Origin: an uncultured Collinsella sp.
Lineage (GTDB): Bacteria; Actinomycetota; Coriobacteriia; Coriobacteriales; Coriobacteriaceae
Length of the DNA: 64,000 bases
Reading direction: 5' to 3'
Assembly: GCA_934654795.1 (NCBI GenBank)
Contig: CAKUGT010000004.1
Coordinates: forward strand, 1-64,000
The notes under the pieces were generated by a model. It was not told where the DNA came from, ran no database searches, and was given only the letters and a program-made list of their open reading frames with translations. This document shows positions 25,111 through 34,149 of this stretch, piece after piece; the first letter of the stretch is position 1, and every line of letters begins with the position of its first letter. A program made the translations under genes and the position numbers.

Positions 25111-28100
25111 ATGAAAGCGAATTCAGAAAAAACTAAGCAGAGTAAAAAAGCGACGCGCCGTGTACTGGCAGGCGTTTTGTGCGGAGCCTCCGTGTTGAGC
25201 CTGGTACTGTCGCTCGTCATGCCTCCAATCTCGCAGGCCATTGCCAACGACACCCAGACAGTTTCTACCGAGGAAGCTGTAACGGGGAGTTCCTCAAGTG
25301 AGTCCGCTGCTGTAGATAACACCAGCGAGGATGCCGAAAACCAGAATAGCGCCGCCACCTCTGCGAACGCGGCTACTACTGTGAACAAGGGCATCTACAA
25401 GCCCACGTCTATCGGTATCGGTACGAATATCGATATCTCCACCCCCGATCCCGGCGTGGCCACCTACGTCGGCCGCGACATGTACATCGGTGGTAAGCCG
25501 AACAAAACTAGCACTCTTGATGCGAATAACGCCCCCACCGGCTCATATGCCGCTGAGGCGGAGGGCCTTACCGTGGTCCACGGCAAACTGGCCATGAATC
25601 CTATCAAGGAGAGTTGGGGCGGCCAGGGCTTCCGTTTCGGCACCGTTGGTTTTGGATCGCAGTTTCGTCCCAGGGAGGAAAGCACGGTGCTTGCGGTCGC
25701 CGGCATAAACAGCTTGATTGAGAACATGAATACCGGTCAGGGAACGATCTCAGATACTGCGACGGTTGGTGCTTGGACCAAGGGTGCTTGGGTCGGCAAG
25801 GCGACAAAGACTGACTCCAACCCTGGCTATGACTATACCGCGCAGATCGCCGGTCCCATTACCTATTCCTATTGGGATTCGAATGCTAACAACGGGCGCC
25901 AGTCTGTCGTGAAAAAGCAAGGTAATTGGTTCGAGGGCTCGGATGCTCTGAAGAGCGACCTGTTCAATCAAAATGTTGATTTGACTAATGTTAACGGTAG
26001 CGATTATTCGAGCTACAACGGTGCAGATGGATACCTCTCGAAGCTATCGAAACAGCTCGCCTCGTTTGCAAATACCGGCACAGTTACGGATGGTTCCGCA
26101 ATTAGCGACAACAGCTACGTAATCAACAAGTACGATAACAAGGGAACAAGCTATACACTCACTTTCGATGGTAGTGAGAAGTCTGTTTCCGGTGCGCTTG
26201 ATACCGGAATCCCGAACAATACGATTCGCAACACCGAGCGACTCATCACCTTTACCGGCGATGGAACTTCTATGCAACAGGTCTTCACCATCGCCGGTTC
26301 CGAGCTCTCCAACTTGAAGGATGGCGTCTACTACCGCGGCGTCGACTTTAAGTTCACCAATGTCCCCGAAGGCGCATCCATTGTCGTGAACGTTACAGGT
26401 ACTGATCCTGTCGAGTTCCACAACGGCTGGCGCTTCTGGTGGGGCAATGATGAAATATCTCGTGGTTACGAGAAACAGTACGCCGGTCAAGACCTTGGCG
26501 TGAAATACTCGCTGGCCTCCCAGTCCATCATGTGGAACTTCGTGGATACCACCAGCCTTACCATTCGCGGCGGCATTGCAGGTGAGGGTCGAGAGGACTG
26601 GGACGGCAAGGACGGCAAGTGGACCGACGATGACCCCGCCGCTGCTATGCTCGGATCGATTCTCGTTCCCAACGGAAGCTTCGATGACCATGTGACCACC
26701 AACGGTCGTGTGTACGTGGGCGAAGACTTCATGATGAACAACCCTAACGCCGCGTACGACTTCGGAAATAATCTCGAGGGTAAATCGGCTTCCGTCATCG
26801 ATATGGATCAGGAGCGTCACAATTTTCCGTGGTCCGGGTCGTATACACCGGACGGCTCTGCCATTGCGTGGAGCAAGGTCGACGCTGCGGACGGCATGAC
26901 GCCGCTTTCTGGTTCCTCGTGGACAATATACGGCACTGTCGATGATGCCAAGAATGAAACGTATCCCATCGTTACGGTAACGGATGGCGGTGCCAATGAT
27001 TACTCTTCGGATGATGGCGAGCTTCAGTTCAACTATTTGAATCAGAAGGCCAAAATTGGCGATCCCAACGATAAAGACTACTTCACGTACTACATTCGCG
27101 AGGTCAAGGCGCCGGCTGGTTATCAGAAGTCGGACACCATCTACTACGCAACCATGAACAACACCGGCGAGCAGGTGAACTATGTTCAGGGTCATGTGGA
27201 CACGGTGAACGGAAATGAGCTCGTTTCATTCGATGATTCCAACACCACGGGCGCCATCTCCAACACCAAGATCACCGGTACGGTGTCTTGGACCAAGGTT
27301 GAGGAGAGCGACACGGGACACACTCCTTTGGCTGGTTCCGAGTGGGCGCTTACCAAGGTAAAGGATGCCGATGGTGCCGAAATTCCGGACGCTGCATCCC
27401 TGACTGTGATTGATAACGATACGAATGCGGAAGCTGTCAGCAACAAGTGGGCAGATTCTGATCCCGCCGATGGCAAGTTCAAGCTCGAGGGTCTGCTGCC
27501 GGGCACGTACACGCTCACGGAGACCCAGGCGCCGTTTGGCTACGAGCTGAACCAGACAACCTACGAGTTCACGGTGTCCAAGGCGGACGGTTCCATTGCG
27601 TGGACCGAGGGAAAGAAACCGAGCATTGTTGAGGGCACTACGTACATCTCCGATTCTCTCACCACCACGTCCGTGGAAATCCCGGTGACTAAGTCCGTCC
27701 GTAATACGGACTGGCCGAAGGATTCCAGCGGGAAATACGTTGCGTTCGACTTCAACATCGAGGCTACGGGGGATTACGCAACCAACGTGCCCATTCCTAA
27801 CCCGGCAGACCTCTCCATTGCACCCGCAGCAGGGGAGACCGACGCCGCCAAGCCCAACAACATCACGGCGACCTTTGGCGCCATGACGTTCAACAAGTCT
27901 CACCTGTCCGATACCCCCGGTACGGCGGGTGACTACGCCAGGACCTACACCTACACGGTGAAGGAGGTCGCGCCTACCACCGGTGCCATCGATAAGCTCC
28001 GCTACTCCAAGGCCGAGTACCAGGTTGCCGTCACGGTGAAGGCCGTCATGAATGAGACCACTGGCAAGTACACCGGTCTTACCACCTCTACCACCGTTAC

Positions 28101-28353
28101 GCAGATGAAGGACGACATGGGCAACACCCTTGGCGAGAACGGGCAGGGCGTCGTGGTTGAACCCTCCGCCGCCGCGCCCGACGCCATTCCCGCCTCCACC
28201 TTCACCAACACCTACTCCACTTCTTTGCCCCTTTCTGGTATGTCGGGCGTCACTCTGACGTACCTTGCCGGCGCGGCGGTGCTTTGCGCTGCTGCGGCCT
28301 GGATGCACATTCGTCGCAAGGCGAATGCGAAGGGAGGTGAGCGTCGTGAATAA
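25111..28353 (+). CDS. LPxTG-anchored pilus tip adhesin-like protein
   Basis: This is a 1080-residue secreted surface protein. A long signal peptide (about 1-45) has a Lys-rich start. The N-terminal half contains a choice-of-anchor-A type adhesin region with ILVPNGSF and TNGRVYVGEDFMM near 512-545. Two SpaA/Cna-B-like domains follow at about 585-690 and 723-830, each closing with the isopeptide E-box (REVKAPAGY and LTETQAPFGY). An FctA-type pilin domain lies at about 853-1036, then the sorting signal LPLSG at 1039, a hydrophobic helix and RRK. Sortase would link it to the pilus or wall. Size and position as first gene suggest the tip subunit. Its GC is lower than its surroundings. It overlaps the next gene by 8 bp. 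Confidence 0.88.
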   Translation: MKANSEKTKQSKKATRRVLAGVLCGASVLSLVLSLVMPPISQAIANDTQTVSTEEAVTGSSSSESAAVDNTSEDAENQNSAATSANAATTVNKGIYKPTSIGIGTNIDISTPDPGVATYVGRDMYIGGKPNKTSTLDANNAPTGSYAAEAEGLTVVHGKLAMNPIKESWGGQGFRFGTVGFGSQFRPREESTVLAVAGINSLIENMNTGQGTISDTATVGAWTKGAWVGKATKTDSNPGYDYTAQIAGPITYSYWDSNANNGRQSVVKKQGNWFEGSDALKSDLFNQNVDLTNVNGSDYSSYNGADGYLSKLSKQLASFANTGTVTDGSAISDNSYVINKYDNKGTSYTLTFDGSEKSVSGALDTGIPNNTIRNTERLITFTGDGTSMQQVFTIAGSELSNLKDGVYYRGVDFKFTNVPEGASIVVNVTGTDPVEFHNGWRFWWGNDEISRGYEKQYAGQDLGVKYSLASQSIMWNFVDTTSLTIRGGIAGEGREDWDGKDGKWTDDDPAAAMLGSILVPNGSFDDHVTTNGRVYVGEDFMMNNPNAAYDFGNNLEGKSASVIDMDQERHNFPWSGSYTPDGSAIAWSKVDAADGMTPLSGSSWTIYGTVDDAKNETYPIVTVTDGGANDYSSDDGELQFNYLNQKAKIGDPNDKDYFTYYIREVKAPAGYQKSDTIYYATMNNTGEQVNYVQGHVDTVNGNELVSFDDSNTTGAISNTKITGTVSWTKVEESDTGHTPLAGSEWALTKVKDADGAEIPDAASLTVIDNDTNAEAVSNKWADSDPADGKFKLEGLLPGTYTLTETQAPFGYELNQTTYEFTVSKADGSIAWTEGKKPSIVEGTTYISDSLTTTSVEIPVTKSVRNTDWPKDSSGKYVAFDFNIEATGDYATNVPIPNPADLSIAPAAGETDAAKPNNITATFGAMTFNKSHLSDTPGTAGDYARTYTYTVKEVAPTTGAIDKLRYSKAEYQVAVTVKAVMNETTGKYTGLTTSTTVTQMKDDMGNTLGENGQGVVVEPSAAAPDAIPASTFTNTYSTSLPLSGMSGVTLTYLAGAAVLCAAAAWMHIRRKANAKGGERRE

Positions 28354-30016
28354 GAAGTTTAGCTCCTTCCCGATCTTGTTTGCGCTGCTCGCCCTCTTGG
28401 TCAGCACCTGCGCGGTCGTGTTCCCCGCCTCCGCGCAGGCCGCGCCGACCTCGACCGGTTCCATCACGGTGAGCGGCACCGTGGCGAGCAGCTACGACGC
28501 CTACCAGATCTTTAGCGCCAACGTCGTCGACGGCGACAGCGACGCTAAGATCGCCACCGACCTCGCCTGGGCAAGCGACGCCGTGCGCGACGCCGCGCTG
28601 CCTGTGCTGCACAGCGCCGGCATGCCCAGTTCCCAGACCACCGCGCAGGAAGCTGCCGAGTGGCTCAACGCCGATTCTCACCTTACGAGCGCGCTGAGCG
28701 CACAGCTCGCTCGTTCCCTCCAGAGCTCCGACGCCGTGTCCGTGCCCCTTAACGCGGGCACGACGACCGAGCTGTCCTGTGGCTACTGGCTCATCGTCGC
28801 CGACGACGACGCCATCGCCCAGGGCGAGGTCGGCACCGCGCCGATCATGGTTCTGGTCGGCGGCAGCGCCGTCACCGTCAAGCCCAAGGCCGCCACTCCC
28901 AAGGTGGCCAAGCACGTGCTGGAGGACAGCACCGCCGCCTGGCAGAAGGCCGCCGACGCCACGGTCGCCGACGACCTGTACTGGCGCCTCTCGGCCACGG
29001 TTCCAGCGGGTCTTGCTGCCTACGATACCTATACGGTGCGGTTCGTCGACACCATGAGTGCGGGGCTCGACCCCTCCAAGGTGGCCGCGAGCATGCGCGT
29101 GTACGTGGCGGCGGGCGCGGACGGCGGCTTCGACGCCGTCTCGGCCGGTAAGGACGGCCGCGCCGGCACCGACCCCGCGAAGGGCTGGACCGACATCACG
29201 GCCCAGTGCGCCACCAAGGTAACGGCCGACGGTAAGACCTTCACCGTGCGCACCGGCGACCTGATCGCCGCGCTCGGCGGGGCCGACGCCTTCGCCGCGG
29301 GCGCCCGCGTGGTCGCCGTGTACAACGCGCCGCTCAACAGCGCGTGCAACCACGGCATCGCGAAGGGCAACCCCAACGAGGTCTACCTGCGCTACCCGCG
29401 CTCTCCCTTTGCCGACCAGTCCGGCGACGCCGGCTTCACCCGCACGCCGAGCGACGATGCGTGCGCCTACACCTGGGATCTCGCGCTCACCAAGCGCGGC
29501 AGCGACGGCGACAAGCCGCTTGCCGGGGCGGTCCTGAGCATCGTAGACGACCGCGACCGCACGCTGGCGGCCGACGGCACGTGGGATGCGGAGGGCAAGG
29601 CCACCGTCACCACGGGCGAGGACGGCCGCGTGACCGTCTCGGGCGTGGACTCGGGCAAGCTGGAAGTCCGCGAGCTCAAGGCACCCAAGGGCTACACCGC
29701 CTTTGAGGGTACGCGCTCCGTGACAGTCAAGGCCGAGGGCCTGGACGTCGACCAGGTGGCCGCCGCCAAGCCCAAGCTCACCATCACGGCCGAGTCGCCC
29801 CTGCGCGCCGACAGCGCGGACGGGTCGACGGGCAGCCTGGAGGCGTCGCTCATCAACACGCCCACCGGCACACCCCCTAGCATTACCACCGGAGGCTTTA
29901 TGCCCTCGACTGGCGATATGGCAATGTACGCCGCGGCCGCCGCAGCGGTCGCCGGAGCCGCGCTCATCGTGGTCGCGCTCCTGGTCAAGCGGGGAGGTGG
30001 CAGCCATAAAGAGTAG
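28346..30016 (+). CDS. Sortase-anchored pilin subunit (minor or basal)
   Basis: This 556-residue secreted protein has a signal peptide (about 1-32, ending ASAQAA). An isopeptide-forming pilin domain covers about 40-360. A SpaA-like domain at about 385-475 holds LAGAVLSIVDD and ELKAPKGYTAFEG. The sorting signal is MPSTG at 519-523, followed by a helix and KRGGGSHKE. The start is GTG at 28346, chosen because AGGGAGG lies just before it and the signal peptide follows directly; the frame is open upstream but that would destroy the signal. The gene is markedly more GC-rich than both flanking pilin genes, which suggests a different origin. It likely co-polymerises with the other two. Confidence 0.88.
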   Translation: MNKKFSSFPILFALLALLVSTCAVVFPASAQAAPTSTGSITVSGTVASSYDAYQIFSANVVDGDSDAKIATDLAWASDAVRDAALPVLHSAGMPSSQTTAQEAAEWLNADSHLTSALSAQLARSLQSSDAVSVPLNAGTTTELSCGYWLIVADDDAIAQGEVGTAPIMVLVGGSAVTVKPKAATPKVAKHVLEDSTAAWQKAADATVADDLYWRLSATVPAGLAAYDTYTVRFVDTMSAGLDPSKVAASMRVYVAAGADGGFDAVSAGKDGRAGTDPAKGWTDITAQCATKVTADGKTFTVRTGDLIAALGGADAFAAGARVVAVYNAPLNSACNHGIAKGNPNEVYLRYPRSPFADQSGDAGFTRTPSDDACAYTWDLALTKRGSDGDKPLAGAVLSIVDDRDRTLAADGTWDAEGKATVTTGEDGRVTVSGVDSGKLEVRELKAPKGYTAFEGTRSVTVKAEGLDVDQVAAAKPKLTITAESPLRADSADGSTGSLEASLINTPTGTPPSITTGGFMPSTGDMAMYAAAAAAVAGAALIVVALLVKRGGGSHKE

Positions 30017-30124
30017 CTGGCAGCCCCACAGAGAGCGGGGCGAGACGTAGCGAAGTAAATGCTAAGACACAGACAGACGGATTTAGATCAAACGGACTTC
30101 AAGCAGAAAGCAGAGGAAAAGAAG

Positions 30125-31912
30125 ATGAGCATGAGCAAGAACATCGCACGCCTGGCAGTAACCGCCGGCCTCACAGCAGCGCTGAGCTTCGGCGGAGTCA
30201 TGGCCCCGGTGACCATGGCGTTTGCTGATGGTACGCCGACGGTGTCCCAGAGCGGCAACGTGACGATCAAGGAGGAAATCTACACGGATACAGCCTTTAA
30301 GGGTATCCAGATTTTCAAGGCAACGGTCACACAGGATCAGAAGGAAGACGGCACCTGGAATGGGTCCAAGACGCTCTCTGATATCACTTGGGCATCGCCT
30401 GATGTTATGAATGTTGTGACTAGTGCATTTGCTGGCGTCGCGGGAACTCCTGCTGCGAATGCAGGCGCTCAGGCTTGGGCCAAGTACATTAAAGATAATG
30501 CCGGTGAAAAAGTTGGCCAGACTGCCAAGGTTGACGCTGACTCCACGTTGGATAAGATCGCTGCCGCACTTGAGGACTCGACTCTAACCTGGAAAAACCC
30601 AAGCGATTCCAGCAAGGGAGACTTTAAGACTTTAGACGCCGGCTATTGGCTCTTTGTGACTGCAAATGTTGGTTCGACCACATCTAGCGATTCGGCCAAC
30701 GGCAATACCGACGCCCATACCTCGCCAATTTTTGCCGTCGTTGGTGGCGAAGACGTGAATGTTGATTCTAAAAAGGATGTCCCCAACGTGACCAAGGCCG
30801 TTAAGGACGACAATAATGGCAGCTTTGTGGATTCGAGCAAAGTTGTTCCCGAGGGCTCTTCTCGAGATGTCTTTACGGCGCCCAATAGGGTTGCGGACTC
30901 TGCATCCGATCAGCTGGTTGAGTATCAGCTTGCAGGTACCGTGGCCAGCAATATCAATACTTATAAAGAGTACAGCTATACCTTCACCGATAATCTGCCT
31001 AATACGATGGTGCCCGAGCTTAACGGCAATGATCCCGTTGTCGAGGTCAAGATTGGCGATCAGGTTGTTCATCCGAGTAGCTACAACAAAAGTTATGTAG
31101 ATGGCAAACTTGAGGTTTCGTTCTCAAATCTGAAAAATGCCCATGCGAAAAATGAAGATGATACCGAGGGCGCAATCATTAACGTTGATGGCAACTCAAA
31201 GGTCTATGTGAACTATAAGGCAAAGCTTGACCCCAAGAAGGTTAAGGCCGATATGCTCGGTAAAGGCCAGAAGAACACCGTTACTCTGACCTATTCCAAT
31301 AACCCTCACTCTACTACCGAAACGGGCACGACAGTCGTACATCCCGCTTATGATTACACCTACGGCATTGACGTCACCAAGGTTGGTGATGAGGAAACCC
31401 CTAAGAAGCTCTCTGGTGTTGTGTTTAAGCTGCAGGAGAAGATCGGCGGCACTGTCGAGGACAAGTACATTGATGCTAACGGAGTAAAGCAGGCGAACGC
31501 CGAGAATGCCAAGCTCACCACGACCGCGGACGGCAAGATTAGCGTCATCGGTCTCGATGAGGGCACTTACGTCCTCACGGAGGTCACGCCCGCGCCTGGC
31601 TACGATAACTCTCACGGCAACAAGGGCATCACGTTCACCATTACGCGTGGTACGCTTTCCGAGAGCGACGCCACCGTGGTAAATCCTGCGGTTGCGGTAG
31701 CTGACGGAGACAATACGGGCCTCGTTAAAGCTGACGACTCCACGAACGGTATGGTGCACCTCATCGTTACCGATAAGAAGGGCTCTGGCCTTCCCCTCAC
31801 CGGCCTTAACGGCGTGACCTTCACTTGGATTGCTGGTGGCGCGGTGCTGTGCATCGGCGTGGCGCACCTCATCCGCAGCCGTAAGCAGGCTGAGGAGTCC
31901 GAGCAGGAGTAA
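30125..31912 (+). CDS. Major pilin, LPxTG-anchored
   Basis: This 595-residue secreted pilin has a signal peptide (about 1-35, ending MAFADG). Two D1-like pilin domains follow; the first includes DAGYWLFV and the second KVYVNYKAKLD. A SpaA-type domain at about 420-500 has the E-box YVLTEVTPAPGYD. The sorting signal is LPLTG at 556-560, followed by a helix and RSRKQ. The domain build is that of backbone pilins, which polymerise by sortase-made lysine bonds and stiffen with internal isopeptides; the linking lysine was not identified with confidence. The ATG at 30125 follows AGAGGA. Its GC is lower than that of the preceding gene. A terminator about 100 bp downstream closes the operon. Confidence 0.88.
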   Translation: MSMSKNIARLAVTAGLTAALSFGGVMAPVTMAFADGTPTVSQSGNVTIKEEIYTDTAFKGIQIFKATVTQDQKEDGTWNGSKTLSDITWASPDVMNVVTSAFAGVAGTPAANAGAQAWAKYIKDNAGEKVGQTAKVDADSTLDKIAAALEDSTLTWKNPSDSSKGDFKTLDAGYWLFVTANVGSTTSSDSANGNTDAHTSPIFAVVGGEDVNVDSKKDVPNVTKAVKDDNNGSFVDSSKVVPEGSSRDVFTAPNRVADSASDQLVEYQLAGTVASNINTYKEYSYTFTDNLPNTMVPELNGNDPVVEVKIGDQVVHPSSYNKSYVDGKLEVSFSNLKNAHAKNEDDTEGAIINVDGNSKVYVNYKAKLDPKKVKADMLGKGQKNTVTLTYSNNPHSTTETGTTVVHPAYDYTYGIDVTKVGDEETPKKLSGVVFKLQEKIGGTVEDKYIDANGVKQANAENAKLTTTADGKISVIGLDEGTYVLTEVTPAPGYDNSHGNKGITFTITRGTLSESDATVVNPAVAVADGDNTGLVKADDSTNGMVHLIVTDKKGSGLPLTGLNGVTFTWIAGGAVLCIGVAHLIRSRKQAEESEQE

Positions 31913-32012
31913 CGCTCGCTCACCCATCCCTTTGGCAGGTGGGATGTGATGGCCATGAGACTTGCGGACACTTTTCTCGTCCATCGATGTTCTTGCTTTG
32001 CCATTCTCTTTT

Positions 32013-32051
32013 CGGGGCAGACTCCGCACTGGAGTTTGCCCCGTTCTTTTT
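32013..32051 (+). terminator. Terminator of the pilin operon
   Basis: CGGGGCA-ACTCC pairs with GGAGT-TGCCCCG (32013-32043), followed by TTCTTTTT. It separates the three pilin genes from the sortase gene about 900 bp downstream. Confidence 0.8.
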
Positions 32052-32092
32052 GGACAACACAGGCAGCCTCCACCGTCCGGTGCGGACTCATC

Positions 32093-32346
32093 CGTCATCG
32101 CGTTTCTTGACTCGTATGAGATTCGGTTTAAGGTCCGTAGGCGCACGCGCGGTGCGGACGGTAGAAGGCATTTGCGCCGCAACAAGCGCAAATAAGAATG
32201 CCCGGGGTTAGAGGCCCGGGCATTTAACAAAACCAGAAAACTAGGCCGCCCGCGCTTTCGATCACTTACGCGGGATGCGTCGTTTCCTGTATCGATTCTA
32301 TCCTGAATCGCCCCGCCGATCTGGGATATTCTAAAAACTCAAATAC
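32093..32346 (+). repeat. Direct repeat copy 1, with degenerate small-protein remnant
   Basis: This block matches 32567-32815 at an offset of about 474 bp. It holds the 3' part of a small ORF (reads ...VIAFLDSYEIRFKVRRR..., stop at 32193-32195) without the membrane-helix start seen in copy 2, a terminator (32197-32225) and a weak CCCGCGC/CGCGGG hairpin. The third hairpin of copy 2 is broken here. It looks like a decayed duplicate. Confidence 0.6.
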
Positions 32347-32516
32347 GCCGGACAATCCATCGGCCAGGTTCCGCTGGACGATGGATTGTGTGTAACTATC
32401 GAACAAATGTTTGCAAAAATTGCGTTTGCCAGACGTGGGTGCGTGCGCTCGCAGTAAAATGGCCTTGCGACGCATCTCGTGCGCGGGCGGCCGACGACTC
32501 GATCGGAGGTCCCCAA

Positions 32517-32666
32517 ATGCTGAAATTCCTTAACGTGCTCGCCGCCCTCGCGGCGGTGGGCTCGTTCGTCATCGCGTTTTTTGACTCGTATGAGGTTCGG
32601 TTTAAGGTCCGTAGGCGCTCGCGCGGTGTGGACGGTTCTCGGCGTTTGCGCCGCAAGCGCAAATAA
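32517..32666 (+). CDS. Small single-span membrane protein with basic tail
   Basis: This 49-residue protein is made of one hydrophobic helix (MLKFLNVLAALAAVGSFVIA) followed by a strongly basic tail rich in Arg and Lys. GGAGG lies 7 bases before the ATG, and a terminator follows 2 bp after the stop. I know no family. A remnant of the same reading frame in the upstream duplicate (32093-32195) conserves the SYE-RFKVRRR sequence, which supports translation. It lies between the pilin genes and the pilus sortase, but it has its own terminator, so a pilus role is only suggested by position. Confidence 0.6.
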   Translation: MLKFLNVLAALAAVGSFVIAFFDSYEVRFKVRRRSRGVDGSRRLRRKRK

Positions 32667-32668
32667 GA

Positions 32669-32694
32669 ACGGCCGGGGTTGCAGCCCGGCCGTT
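32669..32694 (+). terminator. Terminator of the small membrane protein gene
   Basis: ACGGCCGGG pairs with CCCGGCCGT around a short loop, then TT. It sits 2 bp after the stop. The equivalent in copy 1 is 32197-32225. Confidence 0.7.
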
Positions 32695-32767
32695 TAACAC
32701 GTTAGAAAACTAGGCCGCCCGCGCTCCTTAACACTTACGCGGGATGCGTCGTTTTCTACAAACATTC

Positions 32768-32797
32768 TATCCCGAATCGCCCCGCCGATTCGGGATA
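32768..32797. other. 12 bp perfect hairpin in the sortase upstream region
   Basis: TATCCCGAATCG pairs with CGATTCGGGATA around CCCCGC. It lies 130 bp before the sortase start, and copy 1 carries a version with mismatches at 32299-32328. It may be a protein-binding site or part of a leader structure. Confidence 0.4.
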
Positions 32798-32926
32798 TTC
32801 TAAAAACGCAAATATGAGCCCATGCCCGCGCCGCGCAATACTGTCTAGCTGCGTTGCGCGTCATATGAGCTTGCGAATCGGCTATTATTTGTTTAGACAA
32901 CTTGAGCTGTAGAGGAGTGATCGGCG

Positions 32927-33865
32927 ATGGTGCAGGGCGCCAAACACATGAAGAGCGATAACGCCGCGGACAACGGTGGCTCAAGTCCCCAGCCCAAACC
33001 TCAACCAAAGCCTAAGCGTCGCCGCAAGCGACTGCCGCGTTGGGCCGACCGGCTCATCACCGTCGTCATCATCCTTATCGGCGTGGGCCTTATGACCTGG
33101 CCGTGGATCTTGGACCGGCTCGAGGCTTCGGGCGTGTTCAACCAGATCAGCACCGTGTCCAGCACCGTGGACGCGCTCTCCGAAGAAGAGCGCGAGCGCA
33201 TTCTACTGCAGGCGCGCTCCTTTAACGAGCAGCTTGCCGGCGAGGCCACCGAGCTTCCTGCCGACCAGATCGAGCCCTACGATCAGCAGCTTATCTTTGA
33301 CCGCGACCCTATGATGAGCTGGGTCGAGATCCCCTCCATCGATGTGAGCATGCCCATCTACCACGGCACGAGCGAGGAAGTCCTTATGGCGGGCGTCGGC
33401 CACCTGGAGGGCACGAGCCTGCCGGTGGGCGGCACCTCGACGCATTGCGTGCTCACCGCGCACTCGGGCATGCGCAACCTGAGCATGTTCGACGACATCC
33501 ACTCGCTGGAGCCCGGCGACCTGGTGCTGCTGCACACCATGAACAAGACGCTCGCCTATAAGATGGTGGACTCCGAGGTGGTGCTGCCCGAGGAGATGGA
33601 GTCGCTGACCATCGAGCCCGGCGCCGACAAGGTGACGCTCGTCACCTGCACGCCCTATGGCGTGAACGACCATCGCCTGCTGGTGCATTGCGTGCGCACC
33701 AAGTACAACAAGAAGGACGTCGACAAGCAAAAGTCGCTGGCCGGTCGCCACTGGGGCAAGCGCGAGTTTGCCGTGCTCATCGTGATCGTGGCCATTGTGC
33801 TGTTGCTGCTGGACATCGTGATCCACGCGGTCCGCAAGCGCCGCAAGGCCAAGGCCTCGGCATAA
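32927..33865 (+). CDS. Class C (pilus-assembly) sortase
   Basis: This 312-residue membrane transpeptidase joins pilin subunits. A polar, Lys/Arg-rich N terminus is followed by a membrane helix at about 43-62. The sortase fold has His179 in TAHSGM, Cys241 in TLVTCTPYG and Arg250 in DHRLLV. A lid-type DP motif (RDPMM) precedes the core, as in pilus sortases. A second helix near 278-298 and a basic tail finish the protein, the two-helix topology of class C. The ATG at 32927 follows GAGGAG. The three LPxTG-type proteins upstream are its likely substrates. Confidence 0.94.
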   Translation: MVQGAKHMKSDNAADNGGSSPQPKPQPKPKRRRKRLPRWADRLITVVIILIGVGLMTWPWILDRLEASGVFNQISTVSSTVDALSEEERERILLQARSFNEQLAGEATELPADQIEPYDQQLIFDRDPMMSWVEIPSIDVSMPIYHGTSEEVLMAGVGHLEGTSLPVGGTSTHCVLTAHSGMRNLSMFDDIHSLEPGDLVLLHTMNKTLAYKMVDSEVVLPEEMESLTIEPGADKVTLVTCTPYGVNDHRLLVHCVRTKYNKKDVDKQKSLAGRHWGKREFAVLIVIVAIVLLLLDIVIHAVRKRRKAKASA

Positions 33866-33879
33866 GACATTCTCCAGAA

Positions 33880-33912
33880 CCATCACAATGGGGACAGGCA
33901 CCTTTGTGGCGG
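33880..33912. repeat. Palindrome, CCACCACAAAGG family (imperfect)
   Basis: ACCATCACAATGG faces CCTTTGTGGCGGT with the GGACAGGCA loop kept but several mismatches. It lies 14 bp after the sortase stop. Confidence 0.5.
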
Positions 33913-33923
33913 TCGGGACTTCC

Positions 33924-33988
33924 AAACCGTCCCAACATTCGACGAAAATCGCGATTTTGCCGAAAAACGTCGAATGTTGGGACGGTTT
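33924..33988. repeat. 65 bp palindrome, CCGTCCCAACATTCGA family, copy 4
   Basis: It has the same perfect 19 bp arms as copies 1 and 2, and an interior nearly identical to copy 3 (AAAATCGCGATTTTGCCGAAAAA). It follows the sortase gene by 58 bp. Confidence 0.85.
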
Positions 33989-34149
33989 TCGTTGTGGGCG
34001 GGACGGTTTCCGCCGCAGGTCCGCCGGACCAGCCCTGCCAACCCGCCGTCCTCGTTACGTTTTCGCTGCATTTAGGTAAAGCGTCTGCTCCAAGCCGGCA
34101 TTGCCCTGTATACTAGAGCGGTTTAACTGTTATGCGGAAGGGAGCGCCT

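Larger units (their letters stand above)
32567..32815 (+). repeat. Direct repeat copy 2
   Basis: This is the intact partner of 32093-32346. It starts inside the small ORF and includes the terminator at 32669-32694, the CCCGCG/CGCGGG hairpin near 32715-32745 and a perfect 12 bp hairpin at 32768-32797. The terminator stem differs from copy 1 (ACGGCCGGG against AATGCCCGGG) while both remain fully paired. Confidence 0.65.

Noticed and set aside
31962..32195. 77-codon ORF ending in the duplicated basic tail
   Set aside because: It lacks the membrane-helix start and a ribosome site and overlaps the pilin terminator. It was treated as a decayed copy of the 32517-32666 gene.
32013..32926. Insertion sequence remnant between pilins and sortase
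   Set aside because: There is no transposase-like ORF and no terminal inverted repeat around the duplicated block; a simple tandem duplication explains it.
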